NCBI GenBank assembly: GCA_964620045.1
Contig: CAZUJL010000001.1
Location: forward strand, 310,001 to 374,000
Length of the DNA: 64,000 bases
From: VFKU01 sp964620045
Lineage (GTDB): Bacteria; Hydrogenedentota; Hydrogenedentia; Hydrogenedentales; GCA-2746185
Direction: 5' to 3'
In this document: positions 8,466-17,392 of the stretch, piece by piece
Layout: each line of letters opens with the position of its first letter
How positions within the stretch are numbered: the first letter of the stretch is position 1
Position numbers and translations under genes: made by a program
Notes under the pieces: model-generated
Database searches by the model: none
The model's input: only the letters and a program-made list of their open reading frames with translations
What the model was told of the DNA's origin: nothing

Positions 8466-10379
8466 GTGTGCGGCATCTGCGGCATCGCTTATCGGGACGC
8501 GCAGCGCGTGCCGGATCGCGCTGCACTCGAAGCGATGACCACCGCGCTGCAGCATCGGGGGCCAGACGGCGCAGGGCTGCTCGTTGAACCCGGCATCGGC
8601 CTCGGCCATCGGCGACTCTCCGTAATCGACCTGCCTACCGGTGGCCAGCCGATGACCGATCGCGACGGCGTCGCGTCGATCATCTTCAATGGCGAGATCT
8701 ACAACTACCGCGAGCTGCGCGCGGAACTCGAATCCGCCGGACGCACCTTCCAGACGCAGAGCGACACGGAAGTGCTGCTGCAAGGCTATCTACATTTCGG
8801 CATTGCGGTGCTCGAAAAACTCGCCGGTATGTTTGCCTTCGCGATTTGGGATCGGCGCACGGCCGACTTGTATCTCGTGCGCGACCGGCTCGGCGTAAAG
8901 CCGATATATTGGGCCGAGTTTCCAGGTGCGGCGGGAATCGCGTTTGCCTCGGAACTGAGCGGATTGCGCGCAGGCGGACATGCCGGGAACGCGCTGAACC
9001 GGACGGCGATTTGTAATTTCGTCGCGCTGAGCTATGTACCGGGAGCAGATTCTGCCATCGAGGGCGTGCAACGCCTCGAACCGGGCACGTACCTGCACTG
9101 GAATCGCGCGCGTGGCCATTCGCTGCATCAGTACTGGGACCTCGCGGCGGTATGGACCGGCGCGCATCGCGAACCGCAATCCGAGTCGCAAATCGTCGAG
9201 CGGTTCACCGAACTGCTGGACAGCGCGGTGCGGCGGCGGCTTGTGGCCGATGTGCCGCTGGGCGCTCTACTGAGCGGCGGCATCGATTCCAGCACAATTT
9301 GTGCACTCGCTGTAAAAGAAAAAAAGCATCTGGTCACGTTCAGCGCGGGATTCGAGCAAGGTGAGTTCAACGAGTTGCCGTACGCCCGTGCGATGGCACA
9401 GGCACTGGGCACGGAGCACCATGAAGAGATGGTGTCGTGCGACAGCCCGGAGCTCTTGCTCGAAGTGGCGGGATTTCTCGATGAACCGTTCGCGGATACG
9501 TCGGTGCTGCCGACCTACGCGCTATGCCGGGCAACGCGCAAGCATGTGACGGTGGCGCTGTCTGGTGACGGCGGCGATGAGTTGCTGGCGGGGTACACAA
9601 CCCACGTCGCCGATAAACTGCACGGCCGTCTTCGCCCGTTGCCGGCGTCGTTATGGCGTATGGCAGCGCGCATGGCTTCGTTGCTTCCGGAACCGCGCAG
9701 CAAAGTGGGTACCATCTTCAAGCTGAAGCAGTTTTTGCGCGGCGCAACGTTGGATCCTGCACGCGCGCATGCCTCGTGGCGCATGCTGGCGATGCCGGAC
9801 GCGTTAAGAGAACTATTTCAGCCGGGATTCTGGAGCGACGACACGGATCCTTTCGCGCCGGCACTTGCGGCATACAACGAAGTTCCTGAACTGAATCCGC
9901 TTGATCGCAATCTATACGTCGACTACAAAACCTGGTTGGCGGACGATATTCTCGTGAAAGCCGATCGTGCGAGCATGGCGCACGGTCTCGAAGTGCGCAG
10001 TCCATTTCTGGATCACACGCTGATTGCGTACTGCGCAGGATTGCCGCCGAATTTGAAACTGCGCGGGTCGCGCGGAAAATACTTGTTGTCGCAGACGGCG
10101 GGTCCGTTGGTGCCTCCAACCATCATCAAACGGCCCAAGCGCGGATTCAATGCACCGGTAAGCCACTGGATCGCGGGACCATGGCGCGAACTCGTACGCG
10201 ACACGCTCAACGCGCGCGCGTTGCAGCAGGGTGGTATTTTAGCTGGAGCGGGTGTGGAGCGACTGGTCCAGCAGCATTTCTCGGGTGGACGCGATCACGG
10301 TTTCTTATTGTTTACCCTGGTGACGCTCACGTTGTGGATCAACGGGCACCGGCCTTCGGCGTTCCACGCGGCGACATGA
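8466..10379 (+). CDS. asnB: asparagine synthase (glutamine-hydrolysing)
   Basis: A 637-residue class II amidotransferase. It starts at GTG 8466, which puts the catalytic Cys at position 2 (MCGICGIAYR), as required after Met removal. The glutaminase domain shows GHRRLSVIDL and FNGEIYN; the synthetase domain has the ATP pyrophosphatase loop LLSGGIDSS near residue 270. The family makes asparagine from aspartate and glutamine, but copies inside polysaccharide or secondary-metabolite clusters often amidate other carboxylates. Its neighbours here (GT2 and several methyltransferases) favour such a role. Length and motifs are complete. Confidence 0.92.
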   Translation: MCGICGIAYRDAQRVPDRAALEAMTTALQHRGPDGAGLLVEPGIGLGHRRLSVIDLPTGGQPMTDRDGVASIIFNGEIYNYRELRAELESAGRTFQTQSDTEVLLQGYLHFGIAVLEKLAGMFAFAIWDRRTADLYLVRDRLGVKPIYWAEFPGAAGIAFASELSGLRAGGHAGNALNRTAICNFVALSYVPGADSAIEGVQRLEPGTYLHWNRARGHSLHQYWDLAAVWTGAHREPQSESQIVERFTELLDSAVRRRLVADVPLGALLSGGIDSSTICALAVKEKKHLVTFSAGFEQGEFNELPYARAMAQALGTEHHEEMVSCDSPELLLEVAGFLDEPFADTSVLPTYALCRATRKHVTVALSGDGGDELLAGYTTHVADKLHGRLRPLPASLWRMAARMASLLPEPRSKVGTIFKLKQFLRGATLDPARAHASWRMLAMPDALRELFQPGFWSDDTDPFAPALAAYNEVPELNPLDRNLYVDYKTWLADDILVKADRASMAHGLEVRSPFLDHTLIAYCAGLPPNLKLRGSRGKYLLSQTAGPLVPPTIIKRPKRGFNAPVSHWIAGPWRELVRDTLNARALQQGGILAGAGVERLVQQHFSGGRDHGFLLFTLVTLTLWINGHRPSAFHAAT

Positions 10380-10405
10380 CAATACCGCTGAAAATCACGC
10401 ATACT
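10376..10405 (+). promoter_or_regulatory. possible promoter for the TylF-type methyltransferase gene
   Basis: ATGACA (10376-10381) and CATACT (10400-10405) are 18 bases apart, 24 bases before the ATG at 10429. The match is moderate and overlaps the end of asnB. No strong ribosome binding site is seen in front of the next gene. Confidence 0.3.
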
Positions 10406-10428
10406 GGTGGGGACTGGAATTTCTCTCG

Positions 10429-11184
10429 ATGAACTTTTACAAACTCGCCGGCCCGGACACGCCCCTGGGCAAATTCCTCATGACCGCGCGCGCGGAAAGC
10501 CAGTTGTTGGGCATCCGACTCGGGGGTGGCGGTCCGTGGGTTGCCGACTTCGTTCGCACGGCGCGGATGCTAGTGCCGCGTTACACGATGGTCTCCGCGG
10601 AGCGCTTGAAGAAGTTGTATGAACTCGGCGCCGAGCTTGGCCGAAGCAAGAACAAGGGCGCCGTGGTGGAGTGTGGCGTCTGGAACGGGGGTTCCTCGGC
10701 CATTGTTGCGGCTGGGCTGGAAAGTGCCGGGGATCGTGATCGGCCTTTCTGGCTGTTCGATTCCTTTGAGGGCCTTCCGGAACCGACTGAAAAAGACGAG
10801 GACAAAGTTCGGGATAACTATTTTCCCGGGTGGTGCACCGGTGGTGTCGAGCGCGTGCGGGAAGCGCATGGCTTGGTCGGCCATATGCTGGAATCGACCA
10901 CGATCGTGCCCGGCTGGTTTGATCAAACCCTGGCGAAGCATGCGGACGCGATCGGGCCCATCGCCCTGCTGCACGCGGACGCCGACTGGTACGATTCGAT
11001 GACGACCGTGCTAACCGTGTGTTATCCGCAAGTTATTTCCGGCGGGATTGTGGTGATCGACGACTACGGCGCCTGGTCGGGCTGTCGAAAGGCGGTTCAC
11101 GATTTCTTCGGCGACGAGGAAAAGTTCGCGGCGTTGAACTTTCAACCCATCGACAACAACGCGGTGTGGTTTTACAAACCCTAG
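10429..11184 (+). CDS. TylF/MycF-type O-methyltransferase
   Basis: A 251-residue protein of the macrocin O-methyltransferase family, which methylates sugar hydroxyls with SAM and Mg2+. Visible signatures are the SAM-binding VVECGVWNGGSSAI near residue 83, the WLFDSFEGLPEP motif typical of the family, LLHADADWYDSM with metal-binding acidic residues, and VVIDDYGAWSGCRKAV. Non-tylosin members sit in surface-glycan loci, which fits the neighbouring GT2 and asnB. Its TAG stop shares the bases CTAG (11181-11184) with the stop of the convergent methyltransferase gene. Confidence 0.9.
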   Translation: MNFYKLAGPDTPLGKFLMTARAESQLLGIRLGGGGPWVADFVRTARMLVPRYTMVSAERLKKLYELGAELGRSKNKGAVVECGVWNGGSSAIVAAGLESAGDRDRPFWLFDSFEGLPEPTEKDEDKVRDNYFPGWCTGGVERVREAHGLVGHMLESTTIVPGWFDQTLAKHADAIGPIALLHADADWYDSMTTVLTVCYPQVISGGIVVIDDYGAWSGCRKAVHDFFGDEEKFAALNFQPIDNNAVWFYKP

Positions 11185-11840
11185 TTGGCGGCCCGCGCCG
11201 ACACTTTGAGCACCGCGATAAAGTGCAGGTTCCGATCGACCAGCAGCGTCAGCGGCATCGAGTAGAGTCCGAGCTTGTTGCGCACGTCCTGTATCTCGAG
11301 GCCGAGGCCGGCAAAGGTGTCCTGCCAACGCTTCCAGGGCCAATAGTCGTAGGTTAGCGGCACGTCGTGCCCGCGGTTGCCGATCCAGTCCATCAGTTTG
11401 AGTACTTGGTAGTCGAAGGCGGAATCGGCAATGTGATCCTTGATCACAATATACCCGCGTGTGACGCGCACCATCTCCTGCAACAACTCAAGCGCATTCA
11501 AACAGTGATGCAACACGTCGCTGATCAGGCACACGTCGAAGGAACCGTCGGGAAACGGAATCCTGCTGCCGTCAAACTCCGTCACATCGATCACGCGATC
11601 CGGCCACAACTTGGTGTCGATCGCATGGAAGGTCACATCCGGCCGGCGATCCATGACGGCCCGCGCCAGTTTGCCGTTTCCTGCGCCTACGTCGAGCACG
11701 CTTGTGGAGGCCGGCAGCATCGCCGCGAGATGCGTGGCGATCGCGTTAGCCCGGCGATCCATCCGCAGGCCCGCATGCACGCGCGCCATGACCTGCAGGC
11801 CCGTCTGTGCGATGGGCGGCGTATGTTTGTCGGACTTCAT
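11181..11840 (-). CDS. class I SAM-dependent methyltransferase
   Basis: A 219-residue methyltransferase. Motif I is SVLDVGAGNGKLA near residue 50, followed by the motif II region FHAIDTKLWPD and the motif IV region FDVCLISDVLHH; the sequence matches the Methyltransf_11 fold. The ATG at 11840 lies 14 bases after the stop of the upstream membrane-protein gene with AGGA in between; the longer open frame from 12110 only repeats that gene in another frame. It overlaps the convergent TylF-type gene by the shared stop CTAG. The substrate is unknown; context suggests a lipid-linked glycan or metabolite. Confidence 0.85.
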   Translation of the reverse strand: MKSDKHTPPIAQTGLQVMARVHAGLRMDRRANAIATHLAAMLPASTSVLDVGAGNGKLARAVMDRRPDVTFHAIDTKLWPDRVIDVTEFDGSRIPFPDGSFDVCLISDVLHHCLNALELLQEMVRVTRGYIVIKDHIADSAFDYQVLKLMDWIGNRGHDVPLTYDYWPWKRWQDTFAGLGLEIQDVRNKLGLYSMPLTLLVDRNLHFIAVLKVSARAAN

Positions 11841-11854
11841 CCCGTGGCCACGTC

Positions 11855-13606
11855 CTAAGCGATTGTCTCGGGCGCCGCGGATTGGCGACGAATTTTGGTC
11901 CAGACAAGTCCCGTCGCATGGGAAATCGACAAGAACCAAAACAGCAGCAAGAGCGGATAGACCGGCAAGAAGTACCGCACGCGCATCGCATCGAACGAAG
12001 TGATGTTGATAACGACGAGCAACGCAAGGCGGACGAAAATGAGGGCCAGCAAGGCCACGAGAACGACCAGCATCGGACTTAAAGCGCGCGCGCGGAACTC
12101 GAGTATACAAATCAGCAAGAAGGTCGCGAGCGCCGTGATCGTAACGTATGGCGAAACGGCTCTGTACGCGGCCATCACCTTGTTTATCATCGCAAAGCGG
12201 GCTTGGTCCAGCAGCGCCTGGTTTTTCAAGCGGGGTTCGGAGGTGTCGCCCATGAGCTGATTGATCCGCGTTCGGGTCATGTCCTCAAAGATAACCATCC
12301 GATCCTCCGGACCGGATGAAGGCATATTGAACACCTTTATATCGCCCCACTCGACCATCAAGCGCAGGGCCTTCCAGTAACTCTCGGCACCCAACGAAAT
12401 GTATTCACGACGGAACGGCAGACTCAACGATGCGCGTTCCCGGCCGCATTTCAGGCGGCCGTCGCTGCAGGCCGCGTTGACCTCGTCCGCAATTCGTCCG
12501 TAAAAGGCCTCGGTTTCTACGGCATCACGGTAGGATCCTCGTTCTTGCACGGCCTGACGGAGAGCCCACATGAAAAAACCGCCGCGGATATCCGTCGGGC
12601 TGGGTGTGCCGCCCACCAGAAATTGCTCCGCGCCGGCCCCCCATGCTTCGCCCGGCGGACCATCCAGAAAACCCTGCAATTCCGCGAAGGCCGGACTCAC
12701 TGGATAAATCTTCATCCGCACTTCCTTAGGCACAGCAGCGAACTGATTCCAGTGTTCATGATGAACGCGCATCAGCGCGCCGTTCGCGCGCAGGAAATTC
12801 GGGGCCTTAATATCGACGACCGTGAACAAACCATAGTGCTTGTAATTCATCGCGCATACGCCCAAGACACCCGCGACGCAGATCACGGCCGGCAAGACCA
12901 GCAGCGCAATCTTGGCAAAGGCTTGCTGCCGCGTCCGCCAGACGTGCACGAGCGCATACAGAAGGGCGATTCCCGCGGCGGGCAGAATCCAGACGCCTTC
13001 TTCGCGCGTGCACCAATACGCGGCGAGCATGAAGCCCAGCCCGAGGCTCCAACCGAGTAAGCGACGTGGCGGCTGATCGAGCCGCGCGAGCAGCGCGACG
13101 ATGCACGCCCAAACGATTATCGTCAGCGACGAATAGATACTGTCACGAACAACCCACGACGCCACGATGCTGAACATCGAGGGATCGAAGAGGAGAAGCG
13201 CAAACAAAACGAATTGCGGCAAGCGCGACCGCACCCAAGGCCTTACGGCAACGATAAACAACGCGCATGCCGCCGCGTGGAGCAATTGATACGACAAGCC
13301 CAGGGGGATGTGGGCCATAAACACGGCCGCGATCCACATGGAATAAAACGGCCCTTTAACGAGCGTATGCCGGCCGTATTCGCCCAACCAGTCGCCGCGC
13401 ACGAGGTGTTCCGCCAGCACAACGAAGAGACGATCATCGGCTTCGGCATTGCCAGCGGCGCGCATGCCAAAGGCGAGCGCGAGCCAGACCTTCACGAGGA
13501 CCAGGGCGATGCAGGACACCAAGAACGTGTTACGCCGAAATCGCTCTGATCGCCAGCGCGCCGGCGTTGTGCCTGCCGCGCCGGACTCAGACGCCTGTAT
13601 ATCCAT
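11855..13606 (-). CDS. polytopic membrane protein, possible GT-C glycosyltransferase
   Basis: A protein of about 583 residues with roughly ten hydrophobic helices, including one near residues 30-50 and a cluster in the last 90 residues. After the first helix comes the acidic EADDRLF region, and a large soluble part lies at residues 235-470. This layout (an Asp-containing first loop and many helices) resembles PMT/ArnT-like GT-C transferases that use lipid-linked sugars, but no diagnostic motif is certain. The ATG at 13606 lies two bases after the stop of the arylsulfotransferase-like gene, so the two are coupled. An in-frame start 36 bases earlier would lie inside that gene. Confidence 0.6.
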   Translation of the reverse strand: MDIQASESGAAGTTPARWRSERFRRNTFLVSCIALVLVKVWLALAFGMRAAGNAEADDRLFVVLAEHLVRGDWLGEYGRHTLVKGPFYSMWIAAVFMAHIPLGLSYQLLHAAACALFIVAVRPWVRSRLPQFVLFALLLFDPSMFSIVASWVVRDSIYSSLTIIVWACIVALLARLDQPPRRLLGWSLGLGFMLAAYWCTREEGVWILPAAGIALLYALVHVWRTRQQAFAKIALLVLPAVICVAGVLGVCAMNYKHYGLFTVVDIKAPNFLRANGALMRVHHEHWNQFAAVPKEVRMKIYPVSPAFAELQGFLDGPPGEAWGAGAEQFLVGGTPSPTDIRGGFFMWALRQAVQERGSYRDAVETEAFYGRIADEVNAACSDGRLKCGRERASLSLPFRREYISLGAESYWKALRLMVEWGDIKVFNMPSSGPEDRMVIFEDMTRTRINQLMGDTSEPRLKNQALLDQARFAMINKVMAAYRAVSPYVTITALATFLLICILEFRARALSPMLVVLVALLALIFVRLALLVVINITSFDAMRVRYFLPVYPLLLLFWFLSISHATGLVWTKIRRQSAAPETIA

Positions 13607-13608
13607 AC

Positions 13609-14949
13609 TCACTGCGCCGCCTTGGGCAACCAGCGATCGCAAAATTCCATCGGGATGCGCTCAAGTTGAAACAGCGTTCCGATAATTTCGACGTCGCCTT
13701 GCGCGTCGGGGGTGACCGAGTTTGAATTATAGAAATCCCAAACAATTTCTTTGTCGGGCGTGATTTCGAAGGCGTGGCCTTCGTCGCTGGACACGATGAG
13801 CGTGTTGCCGTTCGGCAGACGCTCGGCCAGACTCGAAAAGCGAGAGTAGAACTCGCCGTTCTCCGGCGTGCCGGCGTACTCCCAGACCAATTGCGGATTC
13901 GGGAAGGTGAATTCCTGCACGGCGGAGGCGGCGTCCTGCGGCCCGTTAAACCGGTGGCCGTTGCTAAACAGCAGCCAGTGGCCGTTGGGAAGAAAGGTCG
14001 GCTGGTGGATGCCGCGTTCCCAGGGCCCGAACCAATTCCACACGACCCGTTCCTGCTCCAGGTCGACGATGAACACGTTACCGTGTATGGGAGAACTCAG
14101 GACCGCGTTGCCCCGCGCGAGCAACGGTGATATACCGGCCAGCGACCCGTCGAATATTTCGATGGTGTTCGTGTGAAAGCCTTCAAACGGTATGCGCGAA
14201 TTCGGATCGGCCATCTGCAGCACCATTTTGATTTTGTTGGTGATCGCGTCCTGCCACTCGGTTCCGCGGAACGCATCGTAAATGGAAAAGCGCTTGATGC
14301 GGTGGCCTTCCCGGTCGTACACGACAATCGTGTCGTCAAGTACGTTTGTTTCGGGATGCACTTCTGGAATCGGCGCGACATTTCGGCCAATGGTAAACAG
14401 GGTGCCGTCCTCGTCCTGATATAAATCGTGGTGCAGCAGTTCGGCGGCGTCCGAATGCCACAACAATTCAGATTTGCTGTTCAGCTTGATCACGCCGTAC
14501 AGGTTGACCAGCGCAAACAGGTCGCCGTTGTCGCACAGCTGCACGCGGCGGAAATAGTTTTTTGCCTGTTCTACCGGATACAGGGCCTGCGCGTCATAGA
14601 ACCAGGTGTGCAGCACCCGGCCTTCCATATCCGCCAGGTACGCGAACGGTGCATGGCCGGAAACGTAGAGGTTGTAGCCGGGTTGCGCGCGCTGTGGGTC
14701 GTACTTGATTACGCCCGTGTGCTCGGGCTTCTCTTCGGTTCCCGCGGCATATCCGATTGCTTCCAGGGCCTCGCGCGTGGATGCGTCGATTACATTGGCC
14801 GGTTCCGCGGCCGGCGATGCCGCTTGTTCACCGACTACCGGGGAGACGTCCTGAACGGCCGACTCGGGTGCGTCATCCTTGGGCCCACAGGAAGGCAAGC
14901 AGACCAGCAGCATCGCGCAGGCGGCCACGCGGATCATGCCCGCGTACAT
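13609..14949 (-). CDS. arylsulfotransferase (ASST)-like lipoprotein
   Basis: A protein of about 446 residues with a lipoprotein signal (LLVCLPSC, lipid Cys near residue 21). The body has the beta-propeller signatures of ASST-type enzymes: YNLYVSGHAPFAYLADMEG, VLHTWF, a His-rich LLHHDLYQDEDG and VVWNWFGPWERGIHQP. Classical ASST moves sulfate from phenolic sulfates to phenols, while related 'aryl-sulfate sulfotransferase' proteins in marine bacteria are uncharacterised. Just after the signal region lies STREALEAIGYAAG, which resembles a tail motif in the two neighbouring genes. Start choice is uncertain (ATG 14949, ATG 14937 or GTG 14994). It lies next to the sulfatase-like gene, which supports a sulfate- or phosphate-ester theme. 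Confidence 0.75.
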   Translation of the reverse strand: MYAGMIRVAACAMLLVCLPSCGPKDDAPESAVQDVSPVVGEQAASPAAEPANVIDASTREALEAIGYAAGTEEKPEHTGVIKYDPQRAQPGYNLYVSGHAPFAYLADMEGRVLHTWFYDAQALYPVEQAKNYFRRVQLCDNGDLFALVNLYGVIKLNSKSELLWHSDAAELLHHDLYQDEDGTLFTIGRNVAPIPEVHPETNVLDDTIVVYDREGHRIKRFSIYDAFRGTEWQDAITNKIKMVLQMADPNSRIPFEGFHTNTIEIFDGSLAGISPLLARGNAVLSSPIHGNVFIVDLEQERVVWNWFGPWERGIHQPTFLPNGHWLLFSNGHRFNGPQDAASAVQEFTFPNPQLVWEYAGTPENGEFYSRFSSLAERLPNGNTLIVSSDEGHAFEITPDKEIVWDFYNSNSVTPDAQGDVEIIGTLFQLERIPMEFCDRWLPKAAQ

Positions 14950-15018
14950 CCCGCGCGGAACCCGGACATCGGCGTCGACAGTCAAGCAGCTCACCTCAGT
15001 TGGCGATCACGCCGTGTC

Positions 15019-17157
15019 CTATTGGATGTAACCCAAAGCGCGAAGTTCGTTCCGTTCGTCTTCGCTCAACGGCTTGATCGGCTCGTTCGAATGCATGGTG
15101 GCGCCCATGGACTTCCACTGGCTGACTTCGCCGGCCATGAGCCCTCGGAATTTTTTGAAGTTTTCGATTTCCTCGCCGGTGACCTCTTCCGGTCTGTCCT
15201 TTTTCTCATAGAAGAGATCCACAAGCTCGATTTTGTCTGCCGGATACACGAAGAGTTCTTCGCGGGCGGACAGGAACATCTTGTGCCGCTTTTCTTCTTC
15301 TTCCGTCTTGGTGATCCACCAGTCGCGTCCGCCGGCCATCAGATGCGTCATCAGTATGTCTTCGGGGATGCCCGGCTCAAAGCCGCGGGTCGGCGTCCAA
15401 TACCCGAATAGCGGCGATTCCGGGGCGTTTAAATGGGTCGTGGCGATGTACTTACCGTCGTTGGTCTGCACGGCGAGCATCGTCCAGTTGAGCTGTTCCT
15501 GTGTAAGGTGCGAGGTCACGACCGTGCGCGGATATCCCGCTACACCGTCCATCAACGGCTTCAGGTTGAAAGCGTCAGGATTTGCGGGATGCTGAAGGCC
15601 CATCTGTTCCAGCACGGTGGGGAAAATATCCGCGAGCGCAACCAGATGGGAAATGCGGCCAGAGGGCGGATTTTTGCCCGGCAAGCGGATGATCAGCGGG
15701 ACGTGCAGCATTTCGCGATAGAGGACGGTGCCGTGCGACGTGACGCGGTGTTCCCAGAATCCTTCGCCGTGGTCGGAAGTGACCACAATGATTGTGTTTT
15801 CAAGCAGCCCCATGGCATCCATGCGCGTAAAAAACTCGCCGAGCATCGCGTCCACGTGCGAGATGCCGCCGTCGTACAAGTCGATTACGTCCTGCCGCTT
15901 GCCGGGATCGGTCGTCATCACCATGAAGCCGTTGCCGGAAAAGTCATTCTTGCCAATATCCTCCGTGAACTGCACCGGATCGATAGGATGCGATGTGAAT
16001 TTATTCGCATATTTATCGGGCGCGATGTAGGGCCAGTGGATTTCGTAGGTGTGCAGGAACATGAAGAACGGCTGCTCCTGATGTTGCGCCATCCAGTCGA
16101 GGCCATGCTGCAGGGTGTCCTGCGCCGTGCCGTGTGGCAACGCTCCGGAGTGTAAGCCGTTCGAATAGATGTCGAAGCCCTGATTGAAACCGAGCTGACC
16201 GCCGACGTACGCACCTTCGGTGAATGCGGCCGTGAAATATCCAGCATCGCGAGCCAACTCGCTTAGCGTGGTCAGGCTGTGCCGCACACGCGGCTTGGTG
16301 AACACATAGGCGCCGTGCACCGCCGGCGGAAGGCCGGTCAGCATTGTGGCGTGCGAGGGAAGCGTCCACGAACTGGGCGCGATGCATTCCTCGAACAAAA
16401 ATGCCTGCTTTGCAAACGCATCGAGCTTGGGGCTGGTCTCGCGGTTGTATCCGTACGCGCTAAGATGATCGGCGCGCAGCGTGTCAAGACTGATGAGCAA
16501 CAAATTCGGCGGAGTGTCCTTAGGACGTTCGATCGCCGCAAACAGGAGTGGCGCGGCCCAGCGCGCGGCGGGATACAGTGCGCCGCCGGTGGACGATGCG
16601 AAGAACGAGAAGGTGGCCTGTTGTCCGGCCCACTGACCGACGTCGACACTTCCTTCGATCCATTGAGCCTCGAACGGCTTTGCGAAATCGGCCGTGTTCA
16701 GCTCGCGCGAGTAAATTTCGTGCGTGGCATCACCGATCTTCACGGACACCGAGAAGGTAACCGCCGTAGCGGCTTCGTCCTTTTCCGGCAACACGCCGAT
16801 TCCAAATTCGAGGCGACCCTGTTGGGGGATTGTTACCGAGGCGCTGGTGTAACTTGCGGCGGCCGGCGGGTCGCTATTTTCATCTTGCCGAGGCATCGCG
16901 AGCACCGTGCGGTACTGCGTGCCCAGACGCGCCTTGGCCTCTCCCGCGTTCTCTTCCGTAAAGCGATACACCGGGGCGCTTTTTTTTGCAGGAGCAGGCG
17001 CCTGTGGCGAGGTCGCCGCTTGTTCCGACTCAGGCGTATCGGATTTGCCGCCGCATCCGGCGAGCACGAGTACTATGCTCAAAAAAGCGAGCACCGGATA
17101 CGTTCGCCGAGCGCGTTTTGTGGATTCAAGGTTTCGGCGCGGGAGTGGCTTCAACAT
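15019..17157 (-). CDS. sulfatase-like hydrolase lipoprotein (alkaline phosphatase superfamily)
   Basis: A 712-residue exported lipoprotein (LVLAGC, lipid Cys near residue 35). ATG 17157 has AAGGG nine bases upstream. Residues 60-210 form an extra domain of unknown type; the sulfatase fold begins at LLLISLDTLRADHLSAYGYNR. The active-site region reads APSSWTLPSHATMLTG. Where formylglycine sulfatases have Cys or Ser in C/S-x-P-S/A-R, this protein has Thr (about T265) in T-L-P-S-H, so it should not need formylglycine and may instead be a phosphodiesterase or phosphotransferase. Later metal-site motifs such as VVTSDHGEGFWEHR are present. It ends in NELRALGYIQ, a tail common in this family. Confidence 0.85.
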   Translation of the reverse strand: MLKPLPRRNLESTKRARRTYPVLAFLSIVLVLAGCGGKSDTPESEQAATSPQAPAPAKKSAPVYRFTEENAGEAKARLGTQYRTVLAMPRQDENSDPPAAASYTSASVTIPQQGRLEFGIGVLPEKDEAATAVTFSVSVKIGDATHEIYSRELNTADFAKPFEAQWIEGSVDVGQWAGQQATFSFFASSTGGALYPAARWAAPLLFAAIERPKDTPPNLLLISLDTLRADHLSAYGYNRETSPKLDAFAKQAFLFEECIAPSSWTLPSHATMLTGLPPAVHGAYVFTKPRVRHSLTTLSELARDAGYFTAAFTEGAYVGGQLGFNQGFDIYSNGLHSGALPHGTAQDTLQHGLDWMAQHQEQPFFMFLHTYEIHWPYIAPDKYANKFTSHPIDPVQFTEDIGKNDFSGNGFMVMTTDPGKRQDVIDLYDGGISHVDAMLGEFFTRMDAMGLLENTIIVVTSDHGEGFWEHRVTSHGTVLYREMLHVPLIIRLPGKNPPSGRISHLVALADIFPTVLEQMGLQHPANPDAFNLKPLMDGVAGYPRTVVTSHLTQEQLNWTMLAVQTNDGKYIATTHLNAPESPLFGYWTPTRGFEPGIPEDILMTHLMAGGRDWWITKTEEEEKRHKMFLSAREELFVYPADKIELVDLFYEKKDRPEEVTGEEIENFKKFRGLMAGEVSQWKSMGATMHSNEPIKPLSEDERNELRALGYIQ

Positions 17158-17281
17158 ATCCAATGGCCCTTAGTCTCTCGACTTCTTCTGGACTCAGAGG
17201 AGTCGCCAAATCCAGGGTTGCAACATTCGCGGCGACATTATCACGAATATGGAGTAATTGGCGCAAGAGCGTGTCGCGCAT
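17126..17281 (-). CDS. 51-aa ORF with LRALGY-type tail, overlapping the sulfatase-like gene
   Basis: A short frame from ATG 17281 to TGA 17126, open upstream only to a stop near 17349. It ends SPEEVERLRAIGYVEATPAPKP, very like the C-terminal tail of the adjacent sulfatase-like protein (NELRALGYIQ). The sulfatase-like gene starts inside it (17157) and uses its bases as ribosome binding site. No ribosome binding site is seen before the ATG, so it could be a small coupled gene or the remnant of a deleted larger protein. Confidence 0.4.
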   Translation of the reverse strand: MRDTLLRQLLHIRDNVAANVATLDLATPLSPEEVERLRAIGYVEATPAPKP

Positions 17282-17392
17282 GGAGGCGGAGAGTGCCAGA
17301 CAGGATGCAACGAGACAATCAGGATGGCTTGACGCTGCTGTCTGGTTTTAAGCACAATAACATTTGACTGAATTGGCACAAGGGCCGTAGTG

